DNA of 64,000 bases from Salinimicrobium sp. TH3 (GTDB taxonomy: Bacteria > Bacteroidota > Bacteroidia > Flavobacteriales > Flavobacteriaceae), in assembly GCF_026676115.1 (NCBI RefSeq), contig NZ_JAPONB010000001.1, positions 372,001 to 436,000 of the forward strand. Reading direction: 5' to 3'. Positions 7,524 to 16,851 of this stretch are shown here, one piece after another; positions within the stretch are counted from its first letter, which is position 1, and each line of letters starts with the position of its first letter. The position numbers and the translations under genes were made by a program. Under the pieces are notes generated by a model that was not told the DNA's origin, did no database searches, and was given only the letters and a program-made list of their open reading frames with translations.

Positions 7524-9812
7524 ATGGAAGATATCTATATCGTAATGCTGGTTGCCCTCTTTGCGCTGGCAGTGACAGATCTGGTTGTTGGAGTGAGTAA
7601 TGACGCCATCAACTTCTTAAGCTCGGCAATTGGATCCCGTGCTTTTCCTATGAAGACCATACTTATAGTTGCCAGTATAGGTGTTGGTGTGGGCGCAATC
7701 TTTTCAAGTGGGATAATGGAGGTCGCGAGAAAAGGTATTTTCATGCCGGGCGAGTTTTATTTTGAAGAGATCATGATCATCTTCATGGCGGTAATGATCA
7801 CCGATGTGCTGCTACTGGACTTCTTTAACTCCCTTGGTTTACCCACTTCCACCACAGTATCTATAGTTTTTGAATTACTTGGCGCGGCAGTGAGTATTGC
7901 GGCAATTAAAATATACAATGAGTCTGGAAATTATGGTGATATCCTCACCTATATCAATACATCAAAGGCCACCGAGATTATTATTGGGATATTATTGGCT
8001 GTAGTCATTGCTTTTCTCATTGGAGCTATTGTTCAATATCTATCGCGGTTAATTTTCTCTTTTCAATTTGAGAAGAAAATTAAGTATGCAGGTGCCATTT
8101 TTGGAGGGGTATCTTTAACAGCTATTCTATATTTTATTCTTCTGAAAGGCTTAAAATCAGTCACTTTTGTTCCTGAAGCTTACCTCGATTACCTGGACAA
8201 TAATACCTTAATCATTATTGGGATAGGGCTGGTTTTTTTTACCGTTATCTCGCAGCTGTTAATGAGTGTATTGAAAACTCATATTCTCAAGTTCGTGATC
8301 CTGGTGGGCACCTTTTCCCTGGCACTTGCTTTTGCTGGAAATGACCTTGTGAATTTTATCGGGGTGCCAATTGCAGCCTGGCAGTCTTTTGAATTATGGC
8401 AAACAGCCTATGCCTCTTCGGGGGTCTTACCTTCAGAATTTCCAATGACTGGCCTGCAGGGGGAAGTTTCCACGCCGCCGTTTCTTTTATTGGGAGCAGG
8501 GGCAGTCATGGTGGTGACACTATGGTTTTCACGAAAGGCGCGAAACGTGGTGGAAACGGGCGTTAATCTTTCCCGACAGGGAGAAGTGACAGAGCGATTT
8601 GATCCTAATTTCCTTTCTCGGGGAATTGTGCGCTATTCTGTGTTACTGGGAAATGTCATAGGGGCCATAACTCCCCAGCAGGTAAGGAGTAAAATAGAGG
8701 AAAAATTTCAGAAACCAAAGGCTTTCACCAGAGATGCCCAGGATACACCGGCCTTCGATCTTGTTCGGGCCTCGGTCAATCTTGTAGTGGCAAGTATCCT
8801 TATTTCTATTGGTACCAGTCTAAAATTACCGCTTTCCACCACATACGTTACTTTTATGGTGGCCATGGGTACTTCATTAGCAGACAGGGCCTGGGATAGG
8901 GAAAGCGCAGTTTATCGAGTTGCCGGTGTTGTAAATGTTGTAGGTGGATGGTTTGTCACCGCCCTTGTAGCCTTTTCGGCAGCGGCCATTTTTGCAGCGA
9001 TAATCTATTTCGGTGGAATTATTGCCATTACAGTGCTTATTGGCCTGGCGATCTTCAGCATAGCCCGCAGCTTTGTTCTTCATTCCAGAAAAGAGAAGGA
9101 GAAGAAATTAAAAAAACCTTTCCGAAGGAATGACATCAGCACCATTAATGACATAGTAGTGGAGAGCTCAAAAAATATTTCGGGCATCGTTTGCGGAGTG
9201 AACCAGATGTTTTCCAAGACGGTAAAAAACCTTGGGTATTATGACAAGAGTAAACTTAAAAAGAACAAAAAGTCAATTAAAAAACTTGAATCCGAAATTG
9301 ATGAGCTAAAGCGGAATGTCTTTTACTTCATCAAAACTATTGAGGAGGGTTCCCTTGATTCCAATCGTTTTTACATACTTATCCTGGATTACCTGCAGGA
9401 TATTGTCCAGTCAATTGGGTATATTACAAGGAACAGCTACAATCACGTGAATAACAACCATAAGAACCTCAAGTTTAATCAAATAAGGGATCTAAAAAGG
9501 GTAGATGATAAAATGCAGGCTCTGTTTGACGAGATAGAGGACATTTTTGATAAACAGGATTTTGCACGTATTGATGTGGTATTGGCAGGGAAGCAGGCGC
9601 TTTTGAGTGATGTTGGGGAGCTTATAGAAAAGCAGATCAACCGTATAAGGACCACCGAAAGCAGTCCTAAAAATTCTGAGCTTTATTTTGGTTTACTTCT
9701 GGAAACCCGTGACCTCATTACCTCCACAATGAACCTCCTGGAGCTATACCGGGAATTCAATATCGCTGTAGAAACCACTCGATTTTCGGCTGGAGTACCT
9801 CAAAAAAAATAA
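7524..9812 (+). CDS. PiT-family inorganic phosphate transporter with C-terminal PhoU-like domain
   Basis: 762 residues from the ATG at 7524; an upstream GTG at 7440 would add 28 unconvincing residues. The membrane part (about 1-530) carries the two duplicated PHO4 signatures: NDAINFLSSAIGSRA with LGLPTSTTVSIV near the N-terminus, and LKLPLSTTYVTFMVAMG in the second half. After the last helix (about 500-525) comes a basic linker and roughly 210 residues of charged helices that resemble a PhoU/DUF47 domain. PiT proteins co-transport phosphate with H+ or Na+. The attached PhoU-like domain would be cytoplasmic and presumably regulates transport. Confidence 0.92.
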   Translation: MEDIYIVMLVALFALAVTDLVVGVSNDAINFLSSAIGSRAFPMKTILIVASIGVGVGAIFSSGIMEVARKGIFMPGEFYFEEIMIIFMAVMITDVLLLDFFNSLGLPTSTTVSIVFELLGAAVSIAAIKIYNESGNYGDILTYINTSKATEIIIGILLAVVIAFLIGAIVQYLSRLIFSFQFEKKIKYAGAIFGGVSLTAILYFILLKGLKSVTFVPEAYLDYLDNNTLIIIGIGLVFFTVISQLLMSVLKTHILKFVILVGTFSLALAFAGNDLVNFIGVPIAAWQSFELWQTAYASSGVLPSEFPMTGLQGEVSTPPFLLLGAGAVMVVTLWFSRKARNVVETGVNLSRQGEVTERFDPNFLSRGIVRYSVLLGNVIGAITPQQVRSKIEEKFQKPKAFTRDAQDTPAFDLVRASVNLVVASILISIGTSLKLPLSTTYVTFMVAMGTSLADRAWDRESAVYRVAGVVNVVGGWFVTALVAFSAAAIFAAIIYFGGIIAITVLIGLAIFSIARSFVLHSRKEKEKKLKKPFRRNDISTINDIVVESSKNISGIVCGVNQMFSKTVKNLGYYDKSKLKKNKKSIKKLESEIDELKRNVFYFIKTIEEGSLDSNRFYILILDYLQDIVQSIGYITRNSYNHVNNNHKNLKFNQIRDLKRVDDKMQALFDEIEDIFDKQDFARIDVVLAGKQALLSDVGELIEKQINRIRTTESSPKNSELYFGLLLETRDLITSTMNLLELYREFNIAVETTRFSAGVPQKK

Positions 9813-9860
9813 GACCGCAAAACCCCATTTTTGAAAGGTCTTGCAGTCTTTTATTTTTTT
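9811..9860 (+). terminator. Terminator of the phosphate transporter gene
   Basis: AAGACCGCAAAACC pairs, with two mismatches, with GGTCTTGCAGTCTT; a 12-base loop separates them and TTATTTTTTTT follows. The stem begins at the stop codon. Confidence 0.75.
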
Positions 9861-9880
9861 TACTTCAGTTAACCTGAAGT

Positions 9881-10183
9881 TTAATTTAACCTGCGGTCGA
9901 TTTCTTGTGTGCCTTTATTAACCAAAGAGTCAATTCTTGTTGAAGTCTTTCGCACAACAGAATCCAGGTTCTTAATTCTCTTTGTTTTTGCGGTAATGGT
10001 AGAATCAAGATCCTCTACCTTATCCAAGCCGCGATTAACGGCAGAATCAAGTTCCTCTGCGCGGTCATTGATCCTGTCCAGTTGCTCATCCACTCTGGAA
10101 TTCATCTCCTGGCAACCGGTAAATATTGCTGAAACACTTAGGATCAACAACGGGATTTTTACAAATTTGCTTATTTTTTTCAT
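9881..10183 (-). CDS. Small coiled-coil lipoprotein
   Basis: 100 residues. The N-terminus is basic and hydrophobic and ends in the lipobox IFTGC (lipidated Cys24). The rest is one long amphipathic helix with heptad-like repeats rich in D, R and L (DEQLDRINDRAEELDSAV; DSTITAKTKRIKNLDSVV). This layout recalls short Lpp-like or phasin-like coiled-coil lipoproteins anchored in the outer membrane. No specific family is recognised. It sits 53 bases after the NifU-like gene on the same strand and may be its last operon partner. Confidence 0.75.
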   Translation of the reverse strand: MKKISKFVKIPLLILSVSAIFTGCQEMNSRVDEQLDRINDRAEELDSAVNRGLDKVEDLDSTITAKTKRIKNLDSVVRKTSTRIDSLVNKGTQEIDRRLN

Positions 10184-10236
10184 AGCTCAATATATTTGGA
10201 AACCGGATCTTTTATTTCGGTGTATAAATCCTGAAA

Positions 10237-11145
10237 TTAGCCATTAACAGCTTCCACACGTTCCACCCGTCCTGCAAGCATATCTTTTAGCATGGTCTCA
10301 ATTCCATTTTTAAGGGTAATTGTGGAGGAAGGGCAACCGCTACAGGCTCCCTGTAGGATCACCTTTACCAGTTTTTGGTCCTGGTCATAGCTTTCAAACA
10401 GGATGTTTCCACCGTCACTTGCAACTGCAGGTTTGATATATTCGTCAAGAATGGCAACAATTTCCTTGGAGATATCATCCAGTTCAATCTCCTTTACCGG
10501 GGTTTCTTCTTTATTTTTTGTAGAAGATGGTTGTTCGCTGTCGTCCAGTAAAACATCCTTACCCTGTTCCAAATACTCTCTCATAAATTCCCTGAGCTCC
10601 TGGGTGATTTCCTCCCATTCGGCAATGTCAAATTTCATTATTGAGAGGTAGTTTTCATCAATAAAAACTTCTTTTACAAAAGGGAAATGAAAAAGAGCTT
10701 TGGCTAAAGGTGCATTTTTTGCCTCATCAATATTTTTAAATTCCACGCTTTGAAGCACCAGTTTCTTATTGGAAACAAACTTCATTACAGTTGGGTTTGG
10801 AGTACTCTCGGCATAAACGGTTACCGGAATTTTTTTGACTTCCTCTTTGGGAGGAGTAACTACCGTTCCGCCACTGTTTAAAAATGACTCTATTTGCTCC
10901 GAAATTTCTTGCTGTACATCTTTCCAGTGCACAATATTATACTTCTCGATAGCCACAAAATTCTGGGCTATATAGACCTTTTTTACAAACGGGAGGTGAA
11001 ATAGCTGTTGGGCTAAAGGAGAACGTCCTGCTTCTTCAATATTTTGAAATTCAAAGCTTTCATGTTTGGTCAAAAAAATGTTAGCCTCAAACTTTACAAT
11101 AGTAGGTTTAGTGGTGGGCTGTATATTTATAGTTATATTTTTCAT
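10237..11145 (-). CDS. NifU-type Fe-S scaffold with two tandem Nfu N-domains
   Basis: 302 residues from the ATG that begins MKNITINIQP; the longer frame adds eight doubtful residues. Residues about 1-95 and 110-200 are clear duplicates of the Nfu N-domain (compare SPLAQQLFHLPFVKKVYIA with APLAKALFHFPFVKEVFID). The C-terminal NifU domain (about 220-300) carries the cluster-binding CxxC in GACSGCPSS. Nfu proteins assemble and hand over 4Fe-4S clusters to target enzymes. Most Nfu proteins have a single N-domain, so the duplication is notable. MiaB elsewhere in this window would be a typical client. Confidence 0.92.
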   Translation of the reverse strand: MKNITINIQPTTKPTIVKFEANIFLTKHESFEFQNIEEAGRSPLAQQLFHLPFVKKVYIAQNFVAIEKYNIVHWKDVQQEISEQIESFLNSGGTVVTPPKEEVKKIPVTVYAESTPNPTVMKFVSNKKLVLQSVEFKNIDEAKNAPLAKALFHFPFVKEVFIDENYLSIMKFDIAEWEEITQELREFMREYLEQGKDVLLDDSEQPSSTKNKEETPVKEIELDDISKEIVAILDEYIKPAVASDGGNILFESYDQDQKLVKVILQGACSGCPSSTITLKNGIETMLKDMLAGRVERVEAVNG

Positions 11146-11213
11146 GTCAAAATTTTTGCAAAAGTACAATTTTCTCTTCGCATTCTACTTCTTATTTAGA
11201 ATGATTCAATGCT

Positions 11214-12002
11214 TTAGAAATCCATATAGTTAACTTCGAACGAACCGGCAGGGGCGGGGATGATGTTCTTGAGGATTTCTGGGCTGCCATTCGTGAAGAA
11301 CTCGGGTATATGTTGTTGATCCCCGGTAAGGAGGTCTAGACTTTGCAGAACTACCTTTGTTTGCTTTGCCACCGCCATGCCAGAATCAATGATCTTTACA
11401 TGTGCGGGAAGGATTTTCTCAAGCGTGGGAATTAAATAGGGATAATGGCTGCAGCCCAGGACCAGGTGATCAATTCCTGCTTTGATCATTGGGTCCAGTA
11501 ATTCTTCAAGCATCTTCTTTAAAAAGGGTGAGTCTTTTTGCCCTTTTTCGATCTGCTCGACTAAACCTTTTCCCACCACCTCTATGATCTTGTTATCTTT
11601 GGAATAAAGATCTGATGTCCTGGCAAAAAGTGCGCTGGATAGGGTTCCTTTCGTTGCCAGTATTCCAATACATTTAGTCTCACTTTGCAAAGCCGCAGGC
11701 TTAATTGCAGGTTCTATCCCAATAAAAGGTACATTGTATGAAGATCTTAGGTGGGTGATGGCATTTGTCGTTGCCGTATTGCAGGCCACTACAACGATCT
11801 TAGCACCCATTTCCAGTAGTTTCCGGGTATTCTTGACACTTAGCCTTACAATCTCTTCGGGAGGTTTTTCTCCGTAAGGAGCATTAGCGCTGTCGGCTAA
11901 ATAAATAGTATGCTCCAGGGGGAGCAGATGATGGATTTCTTTCCAGATGGAGGTGCCGCCAACTCCCGAATCAAAAATCCCAATAGGCTTGTCTTTACTC
12001 AT
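11214..12002 (-). CDS. murI: Glutamate racemase
   Basis: 262 residues with all racemase motifs: FDSGVGGTS (Asp11), VVACNTATTNA (Cys74, one catalytic cysteine) and LGCSHYPYL (Cys184, the second cysteine with its His partner). MurI makes D-glutamate for peptidoglycan in the cytoplasm. It lies behind the two OmpH genes but is separated from them by a terminator, so it probably has its own promoter as well. The position next to bamA and the chaperones is a usual flavobacterial arrangement. Confidence 0.95.
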   Translation of the reverse strand: MSKDKPIGIFDSGVGGTSIWKEIHHLLPLEHTIYLADSANAPYGEKPPEEIVRLSVKNTRKLLEMGAKIVVVACNTATTNAITHLRSSYNVPFIGIEPAIKPAALQSETKCIGILATKGTLSSALFARTSDLYSKDNKIIEVVGKGLVEQIEKGQKDSPFLKKMLEELLDPMIKAGIDHLVLGCSHYPYLIPTLEKILPAHVKIIDSGMAVAKQTKVVLQSLDLLTGDQQHIPEFFTNGSPEILKNIIPAPAGSFEVNYMDF

Positions 12003-12014
12003 TCCTGTAAAAAT

Positions 12015-12045
12015 AAAAACTGCGCATCAATGATGCGCAGTTTTT
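12015..12045 (-). terminator. Strong terminator between ompH and murI
   Basis: CTGCGCATCA and TGATGCGCAG form a near-perfect palindrome flanked by As on the left and Ts on the right, so it can terminate in either direction. On the minus strand it lies about 24 bases after the ompH stop codon and just upstream of murI. Confidence 0.85.
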
Positions 12046-12068
12046 ACAATATTTTTTAAAAATGGAAA

Positions 12069-12578
12069 TTAAATTCCCAGCTCCTTCTTCACATCTGGCA
12101 TTAGGTCATAACCATCGGCCATGATCACTCCGGTTCCTGTTGTTGAGTCAAGAACATAGTCAAACTCTTTTGCACGAGCTACTTTTTGAATTGTAGTACG
12201 GGCTTTTTCGAAAACAGGCTTTAGAAGATCTACTTCTTTCTTTCTAAGATCCTGCTCGGCAGTTTGACGGTACTCGCCAATAGATCTTTGGGTTTGTTGA
12301 AGCTCTAATGCTCTTTTTTGATTTTCTTCATCGGTTTTAGTTTGAGCTTCGGCTTCATATCTTTTCATCGTACCCTGGGCCTCAGTTACCATCTCCTTGA
12401 TCTGGGTATCGTAAGTCTTTTGTAACTTTTCTAACTGGTTCATTGCAGTTTTATAGGACGGCATTTGTTCAATAAGTTCCTGAGTTGCAATGTGAGCCAC
12501 TTTTGTTTGTGCGTTTGCAAAAGAGGATGCTCCCAGGATTAAAGCTACAGCTATTAGAAGTGTCTTGAATTGTTTCAT
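12069..12578 (-). CDS. OmpH/Skp-family periplasmic chaperone (first copy)
   Basis: 169 residues with a signal peptide (MKQFKTLLIAVALILGASSFANA), an N-terminal strand TKVAHIATQELIEQMP, a long charged coiled-coil arm (about 45-110) and the family's C-terminal strands (AKEFDYVLDSTTGTGVIMAD). Skp trimers hold unfolded outer-membrane proteins in the periplasm for delivery to BamA. It is the third gene downstream of bamA in a row, with a second Skp paralogue in between, so the pair likely supports the neighbouring BamA. Confidence 0.92.
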   Translation of the reverse strand: MKQFKTLLIAVALILGASSFANAQTKVAHIATQELIEQMPSYKTAMNQLEKLQKTYDTQIKEMVTEAQGTMKRYEAEAQTKTDEENQKRALELQQTQRSIGEYRQTAEQDLRKKEVDLLKPVFEKARTTIQKVARAKEFDYVLDSTTGTGVIMADGYDLMPDVKKELGI

Positions 12579-12646
12579 TGTTTAAGAATTGATTATTTAG
12601 ATTATTTAATTGTTGAATTATTTACCGAAATTTTAATAATGGCCTT

Positions 12647-13450
12647 TTAGTTATTTCTGTTTTCTTCCCTCGCTTTGGCTACGGAATCTTTTTTTCTCTG
12701 ACGTTCTTTTAATATTTCTTCCCTGCGTCTTTCTATTTCTTCCTTCTTTGCCGTGCGAATTGAATCTCTCACTCTGCGTCTTTCTTCCAGCAGAGCTTCT
12801 CTTTCTTCTTTTCTTTGTTGTTGCAGTTGCTCTCTTTCTGAAAGAACTGCATCTTCTTCAACAGTCTTTGCTTCCTGTCTTACAAGTTCCCGTTTTTCCT
12901 GACGGGTTTCCAGCTGTTCTCTATTAGAGGCCCTGGTAATGCTCCTAAGAACCTGGTCACTAACATCCAGCCTGTCGGCTGCATATAATGTGATCACATC
13001 TGCCGATTTATCAAAGATAAGATCGTAATCCCGGTTTTTAGCAATTTCCTGCACCGCTACAAAAACCTGATCCTGAATTGGCTTTACCAATTGCAGCTTT
13101 TGTGTTATAAGATCCCCATTGGGACCAAAACGTTTTTGCTGATAATCAAGGATCTTTTTTTCTTCAAACTTTATTTCATCCTCCCGGTCACTAATCAACT
13201 CACTTGTTAAAAGTGGCCTTTCATTCGCAAGATCCTGCTTCATTTTTTCAATCCGGTTCAATTCTGTCTCTATCTCTCTTTTCCACTGTTGAACTTTGTT
13301 TTCAAGTTGAGCAGAGGCTTCCTGATATTCGGGAACGTTCTCCAGAATGTATTCCATATCTACATAACCAATTCTTACTGTTTGCTGCGCCTTTGCGGCA
13401 AAGCCTGAAAAGACTAAGAAAGCAAGTGTTATAAGAATGGAATTTTTCAT
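12647..13450 (-). CDS. OmpH/Skp-family periplasmic chaperone with long basic-acidic tail (second copy)
   Basis: 267 residues, about 100 longer than its neighbour. It has a signal peptide ending in AKA, a Skp core (VRIGYVDMEYILENVPEYQ, coiled-coil arm, then RDYDLIFDKSADVI), and an extra C-terminal extension of about 85 residues built of repeated E/R/K helices (QREREALLEERRRVRDS-like, ERRREEILKERQRKKDS). The tail is a predicted single charged coil absent from the shorter paralogue. The gene sits 33 bases after bamA and is surely co-transcribed with it. Confidence 0.9.
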   Translation of the reverse strand: MKNSILITLAFLVFSGFAAKAQQTVRIGYVDMEYILENVPEYQEASAQLENKVQQWKREIETELNRIEKMKQDLANERPLLTSELISDREDEIKFEEKKILDYQQKRFGPNGDLITQKLQLVKPIQDQVFVAVQEIAKNRDYDLIFDKSADVITLYAADRLDVSDQVLRSITRASNREQLETRQEKRELVRQEAKTVEEDAVLSEREQLQQQRKEEREALLEERRRVRDSIRTAKKEEIERRREEILKERQRKKDSVAKAREENRNN

Positions 13451-13483
13451 AATTAATGGGTGTATAGAAAATACCGTGCCAAA

Positions 13484-16126
13484 TTAAAACTGCTGTCCAA
13501 TTATAAAATGGGTTTCCCAACCATTCGCTTTGGTCTCTCCTGGAAGTGGATCAAATCCATATCCAAAGTCTATTCCAAGTAATCCAAACGCCGGCATAAA
13601 AATTCTTAGACCAGCACCTGCCGCCCTGTTGACCTGGAAAGGATTGTAGTCCCTAAAGCCATCAAAAGAAGCACCGGCTTCAAGAAAGGTTAGGGCAAAA
13701 ATTGAAGCTGTAGGCTTTAAAGTAATAGGATATCTTAACTCCAGGGAATACTTGTTGTAAATAGTGGCTCCATCATTGTCTGATGCAGCACTTAATACTC
13801 CCCTGTCCAATGGAGTAAGGGACTGGTTTGGATAACCTCTTAGGGCAATAGCTTCCCTTCCGTCCATACTGTACGTTCCCATACCGTCTCCTCCAAGGTA
13901 GAATCTTTCAAAAGGAGGAATTCCGCGATCATTATTGTAAGCACCTAGGAAACCGTATTCTGCATGCGTTTTTAATACAAGCTTATCGTATAGGTTGGTA
14001 TACCAGGTACCGTTAAATTTGATCTTATAAAATTCCAGCCACTTATATTTTTCCTGGTCAATTTTTGCTTGATCCGGAACGGGATCTTCTCCCTCTCTTA
14101 ATGGTCTTCCCTGCCTGTTGATCAAATCTCCGTTCGCGTTCTTAAGCTGAAATTCGGCCTGGTCTCCCAGGTTAGCATAATCCACATCATTAAATAAGGA
14201 ATAAGGCGGAGTAAGTTTTGCAACTACCTCAAATTTAGAACCTCCCATTGGAAAAATAGGATTGCTGAAGGTGTTGTCGCGGGTTAGTCCTAAGGTTAAA
14301 GAGAAATTATTGGAATATCCATCTCCAAAGGTGAACAGCCCAGTATTGTAATTACTTAGGTTGTAGTGCTGGAAGGCAACTGCAGTAGAAAATACAAAGA
14401 AATCATCTGGTACTGTAAGCCTTCTGGCCAGACCAAACGTAATTCCCGAAATAGAGAACTTTCGGTCTTTATCTGCCTCGCGGTTCCTGTAATCATAGAA
14501 ATATTGTTCTGTGTGCTGCAGGGATGTTGAAAGTCTTACAGGTTTTTTTCCTCCCCACCAGGGTTCAGAAAAGGAAAGGCTGTAAGTCTGGTAATAAGTA
14601 CTGGCCTGTGCCCGCAAAGAAAGTGTTTGTCCATCTCCCATTGGTAAAGGTCGGTAAGCATCTTTGTCAAAAAGTCCACTTAGAGAGAAGTTATTGAAGG
14701 ACAGTCCAAGGGTTCCAACAAAACCTCCGCCTCCATAACCTCCCTGGAGTTCAATCTGACTTGCTCCCGCTTCCACCACAGAATATTCCAAATCCACAGT
14801 ACCTGTGTTCTGGTCAACTTCTTTAAAATCGGGGGTAAGGTTTTCAGCATCAAAGAAACCTAGTTGCCCAAGTTCCCTTACAGTCCTAACTACGGCTTCC
14901 TTGCTGTATTTGTGCCCTGGCTTGGTACGCATTTCCCTGTAAATAACATGGTCTTTGGTCTTGTCATTACCTATTACTGTAATTTCATCAAAATAGGCAA
15001 TTTTACCTTCTCTGATTCTTATTTCAAAATCTATGGTATCATTATAAACCTTTACCTCAACCGGATTAATGTTGGAAAAGAGGTAGCCATTATTTTGATA
15101 AAGGTTGGTGAGATCATTTGCATCGGGTTTGGTGTTATCGGCGATCTGTTTTTCAAGCAGGACTCCGTTGTAAACATCTCCTTTACCTATTCCCAGTCTT
15201 CTTCGTAACTCCTGGTCTGTATAAACAGAATTCCCAATGAATTCTATATCCCCAAAGTAATATCGGTTTCCTTCTTCCACATTGATTTGCAGAGCAACAT
15301 CATCTTCATCTACACGAATAAGACTATCCGAAACTATACGTGCATCACGATATCCTTTTTCTTTATAAACATTAAGCAACCTCTGCTTATCTGCCTCATA
15401 TTCTTCCGGAATAAATTTCGAACGTTTCCAGAATCTTAGGAAATTTTCCTGTTTGGTCTTTTTCATGGCCCGTTTAAGACGTGCGTCAGAAAAAGCATCG
15501 TTACCGGTAATCTCTATATCTTCTATCTTCACTCTCTCTCCCTTATCCACGTTAATTACCATATTTACCGTGTTCCGGTTCAAAGTGTCTTCGACAGGGA
15601 CGGTATTAATGGCAACCTTGGTGTTGAGGTAGCCTTCATCTTTATAAGTGTTCTGGATAAAATTTCTGGTAGTGGTAATCAGGTTTTCTGTGATCTTAGT
15701 ACCTACCGTTAGCTTATTTTCTTTTATGAGTTCCTCCTGTTTCTTTTTCTTGATGCCCTGGATTCTCACATTCGCAAGTGCAGGAACTTCCTGAATTTCC
15801 AGTTCAAGATCGGCCACGTTACCTTCTATGTTGGTAACATAAATATTGATATCGCTGAAGGACCCTACATCCCATAATTTTTTAAGTACCTTACTTATGC
15901 GGTCGCCGGGGATAAAGATCTTTTCGCCCTTTTTTAGACCGGTATATGCAATGATGGTTTGTTCATTAAAGGAAACATTTCCTGTAACCTTAATTTCACC
16001 TATTGTGTACTCCTGGCCGTTTGCAATTGGAAGATCCTGTGCTACTGAAGTAAAATTTATTAAGAGGCCAAGGGCCAAAAGTGCTAATGTAGATTTTGTT
16101 TTAAAGGCACTAACTAAGTTGCTCAC
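13484..16126 (-). CDS. bamA: Outer membrane protein assembly factor BamA
   Basis: About 880 residues. After a signal peptide (KSTLALLALGLLINFTSVAQ) come POTRA repeats (for instance YTIGEIKVTGNVSFNEQTI and VKIEDIEITGNDAFSDARL). A C-terminal 16-stranded Omp85 barrel follows, ending in an aromatic-terminated strand (ETHFIIGQQF). BamA folds and inserts barrel proteins into the outer membrane. I chose the GTG at 16126: it places the basic residues directly before the hydrophobic core and overlaps the uppS stop by 17 bases. The longer open frame (to 16234) would add 36 residues encoded inside uppS. Skp genes follow directly. Confidence 0.93.
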   Translation of the reverse strand: MSNLVSAFKTKSTLALLALGLLINFTSVAQDLPIANGQEYTIGEIKVTGNVSFNEQTIIAYTGLKKGEKIFIPGDRISKVLKKLWDVGSFSDINIYVTNIEGNVADLELEIQEVPALANVRIQGIKKKKQEELIKENKLTVGTKITENLITTTRNFIQNTYKDEGYLNTKVAINTVPVEDTLNRNTVNMVINVDKGERVKIEDIEITGNDAFSDARLKRAMKKTKQENFLRFWKRSKFIPEEYEADKQRLLNVYKEKGYRDARIVSDSLIRVDEDDVALQINVEEGNRYYFGDIEFIGNSVYTDQELRRRLGIGKGDVYNGVLLEKQIADNTKPDANDLTNLYQNNGYLFSNINPVEVKVYNDTIDFEIRIREGKIAYFDEITVIGNDKTKDHVIYREMRTKPGHKYSKEAVVRTVRELGQLGFFDAENLTPDFKEVDQNTGTVDLEYSVVEAGASQIELQGGYGGGGFVGTLGLSFNNFSLSGLFDKDAYRPLPMGDGQTLSLRAQASTYYQTYSLSFSEPWWGGKKPVRLSTSLQHTEQYFYDYRNREADKDRKFSISGITFGLARRLTVPDDFFVFSTAVAFQHYNLSNYNTGLFTFGDGYSNNFSLTLGLTRDNTFSNPIFPMGGSKFEVVAKLTPPYSLFNDVDYANLGDQAEFQLKNANGDLINRQGRPLREGEDPVPDQAKIDQEKYKWLEFYKIKFNGTWYTNLYDKLVLKTHAEYGFLGAYNNDRGIPPFERFYLGGDGMGTYSMDGREAIALRGYPNQSLTPLDRGVLSAASDNDGATIYNKYSLELRYPITLKPTASIFALTFLEAGASFDGFRDYNPFQVNRAAGAGLRIFMPAFGLLGIDFGYGFDPLPGETKANGWETHFIIGQQF

Positions 16127-16850
16127 TTGTTTTTCCAAATCTTCGTTCTCTGTTTTGATAGTTATAAATGGCTTCGTAGAGATCCTCTCTCCTGTAATCT
16201 GGCCATAGTATTTCTGAAAAATATAATTCGGCATAAGCTATTTGCCATAAAAGGAAATTGCTTATGCGTTGTTCTCCGCTTGTTCTTATTAGCAAATCTA
16301 CATCTGGTAAATTGCGGGTGTAAAGATGCTTATTTATAACCGATTCATCAATATCTTTAGAAGAAAACTCACCTGCAGCCACTTCATTCGAGATTTCCTT
16401 CACCATATTGCACAATTCTTCCCGGGAACCATAGCTTAGGGCCAGGGTAAGGGTCATCCGGTTGTTTGACGAGGTTTTTTCAATTACCTCGTGCAGTTCT
16501 TTAAAGGCTTTTGCAGGTAATGTATCAATGCAACCTATGGCGTTTAATTTAATATTGTTGTCCTGAAGGGTTTTGATCTCTTTTTTTAGGGAAGAGACTA
16601 AAAGTCGCATGAGCATATCCACTTCCATCTTGGGCCTGTTCCAGTTTTCTGTAGAAAATGCATAAAGCGTAAGATTTTCAACCCCTAATTCTGCACTTGC
16701 CTCCACAACTTCTCTAACCGCTTTAGTGCCTTTTTCGTGGCCTCTTACGCGCATTAAGCCCTGTTTTTTTGCCCACCTGCCGTTGCCATCCATAATAATG
16801 GCAATATGTTTGGGTAATTTTTCAGGGTTAATGTTCTCTTTAAAATCCAT
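16110..16850 (-). CDS. uppS: Isoprenyl (undecaprenyl) diphosphate synthase
   Basis: 246 residues from the ATG starting MDFKENINPE; the frame extends 48 codons further upstream but those lie inside the preceding gene. The substrate-binding motif IAIIMDGNGRWAKKQG (Asp21) and the C-terminal block DLLIRTSGEQRISNFLLWQ are both intact. UppS makes the C55 lipid carrier for peptidoglycan and surface polysaccharides. It starts two bases after the end of the DUF6089 gene and overlaps bamA, which points to translational coupling of an envelope-biogenesis operon. Confidence 0.96.
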   Translation of the reverse strand: MDFKENINPEKLPKHIAIIMDGNGRWAKKQGLMRVRGHEKGTKAVREVVEASAELGVENLTLYAFSTENWNRPKMEVDMLMRLLVSSLKKEIKTLQDNNIKLNAIGCIDTLPAKAFKELHEVIEKTSSNNRMTLTLALSYGSREELCNMVKEISNEVAAGEFSSKDIDESVINKHLYTRNLPDVDLLIRTSGEQRISNFLLWQIAYAELYFSEILWPDYRREDLYEAIYNYQNRERRFGKTSEQLS

Positions 16851-16851
16851 A

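Noticed and set aside
16127-16234. Longer BamA start at 16234
   Set aside because: It would put 36 residues before the signal peptide, all encoded inside uppS; the GTG at 16126 fits better.
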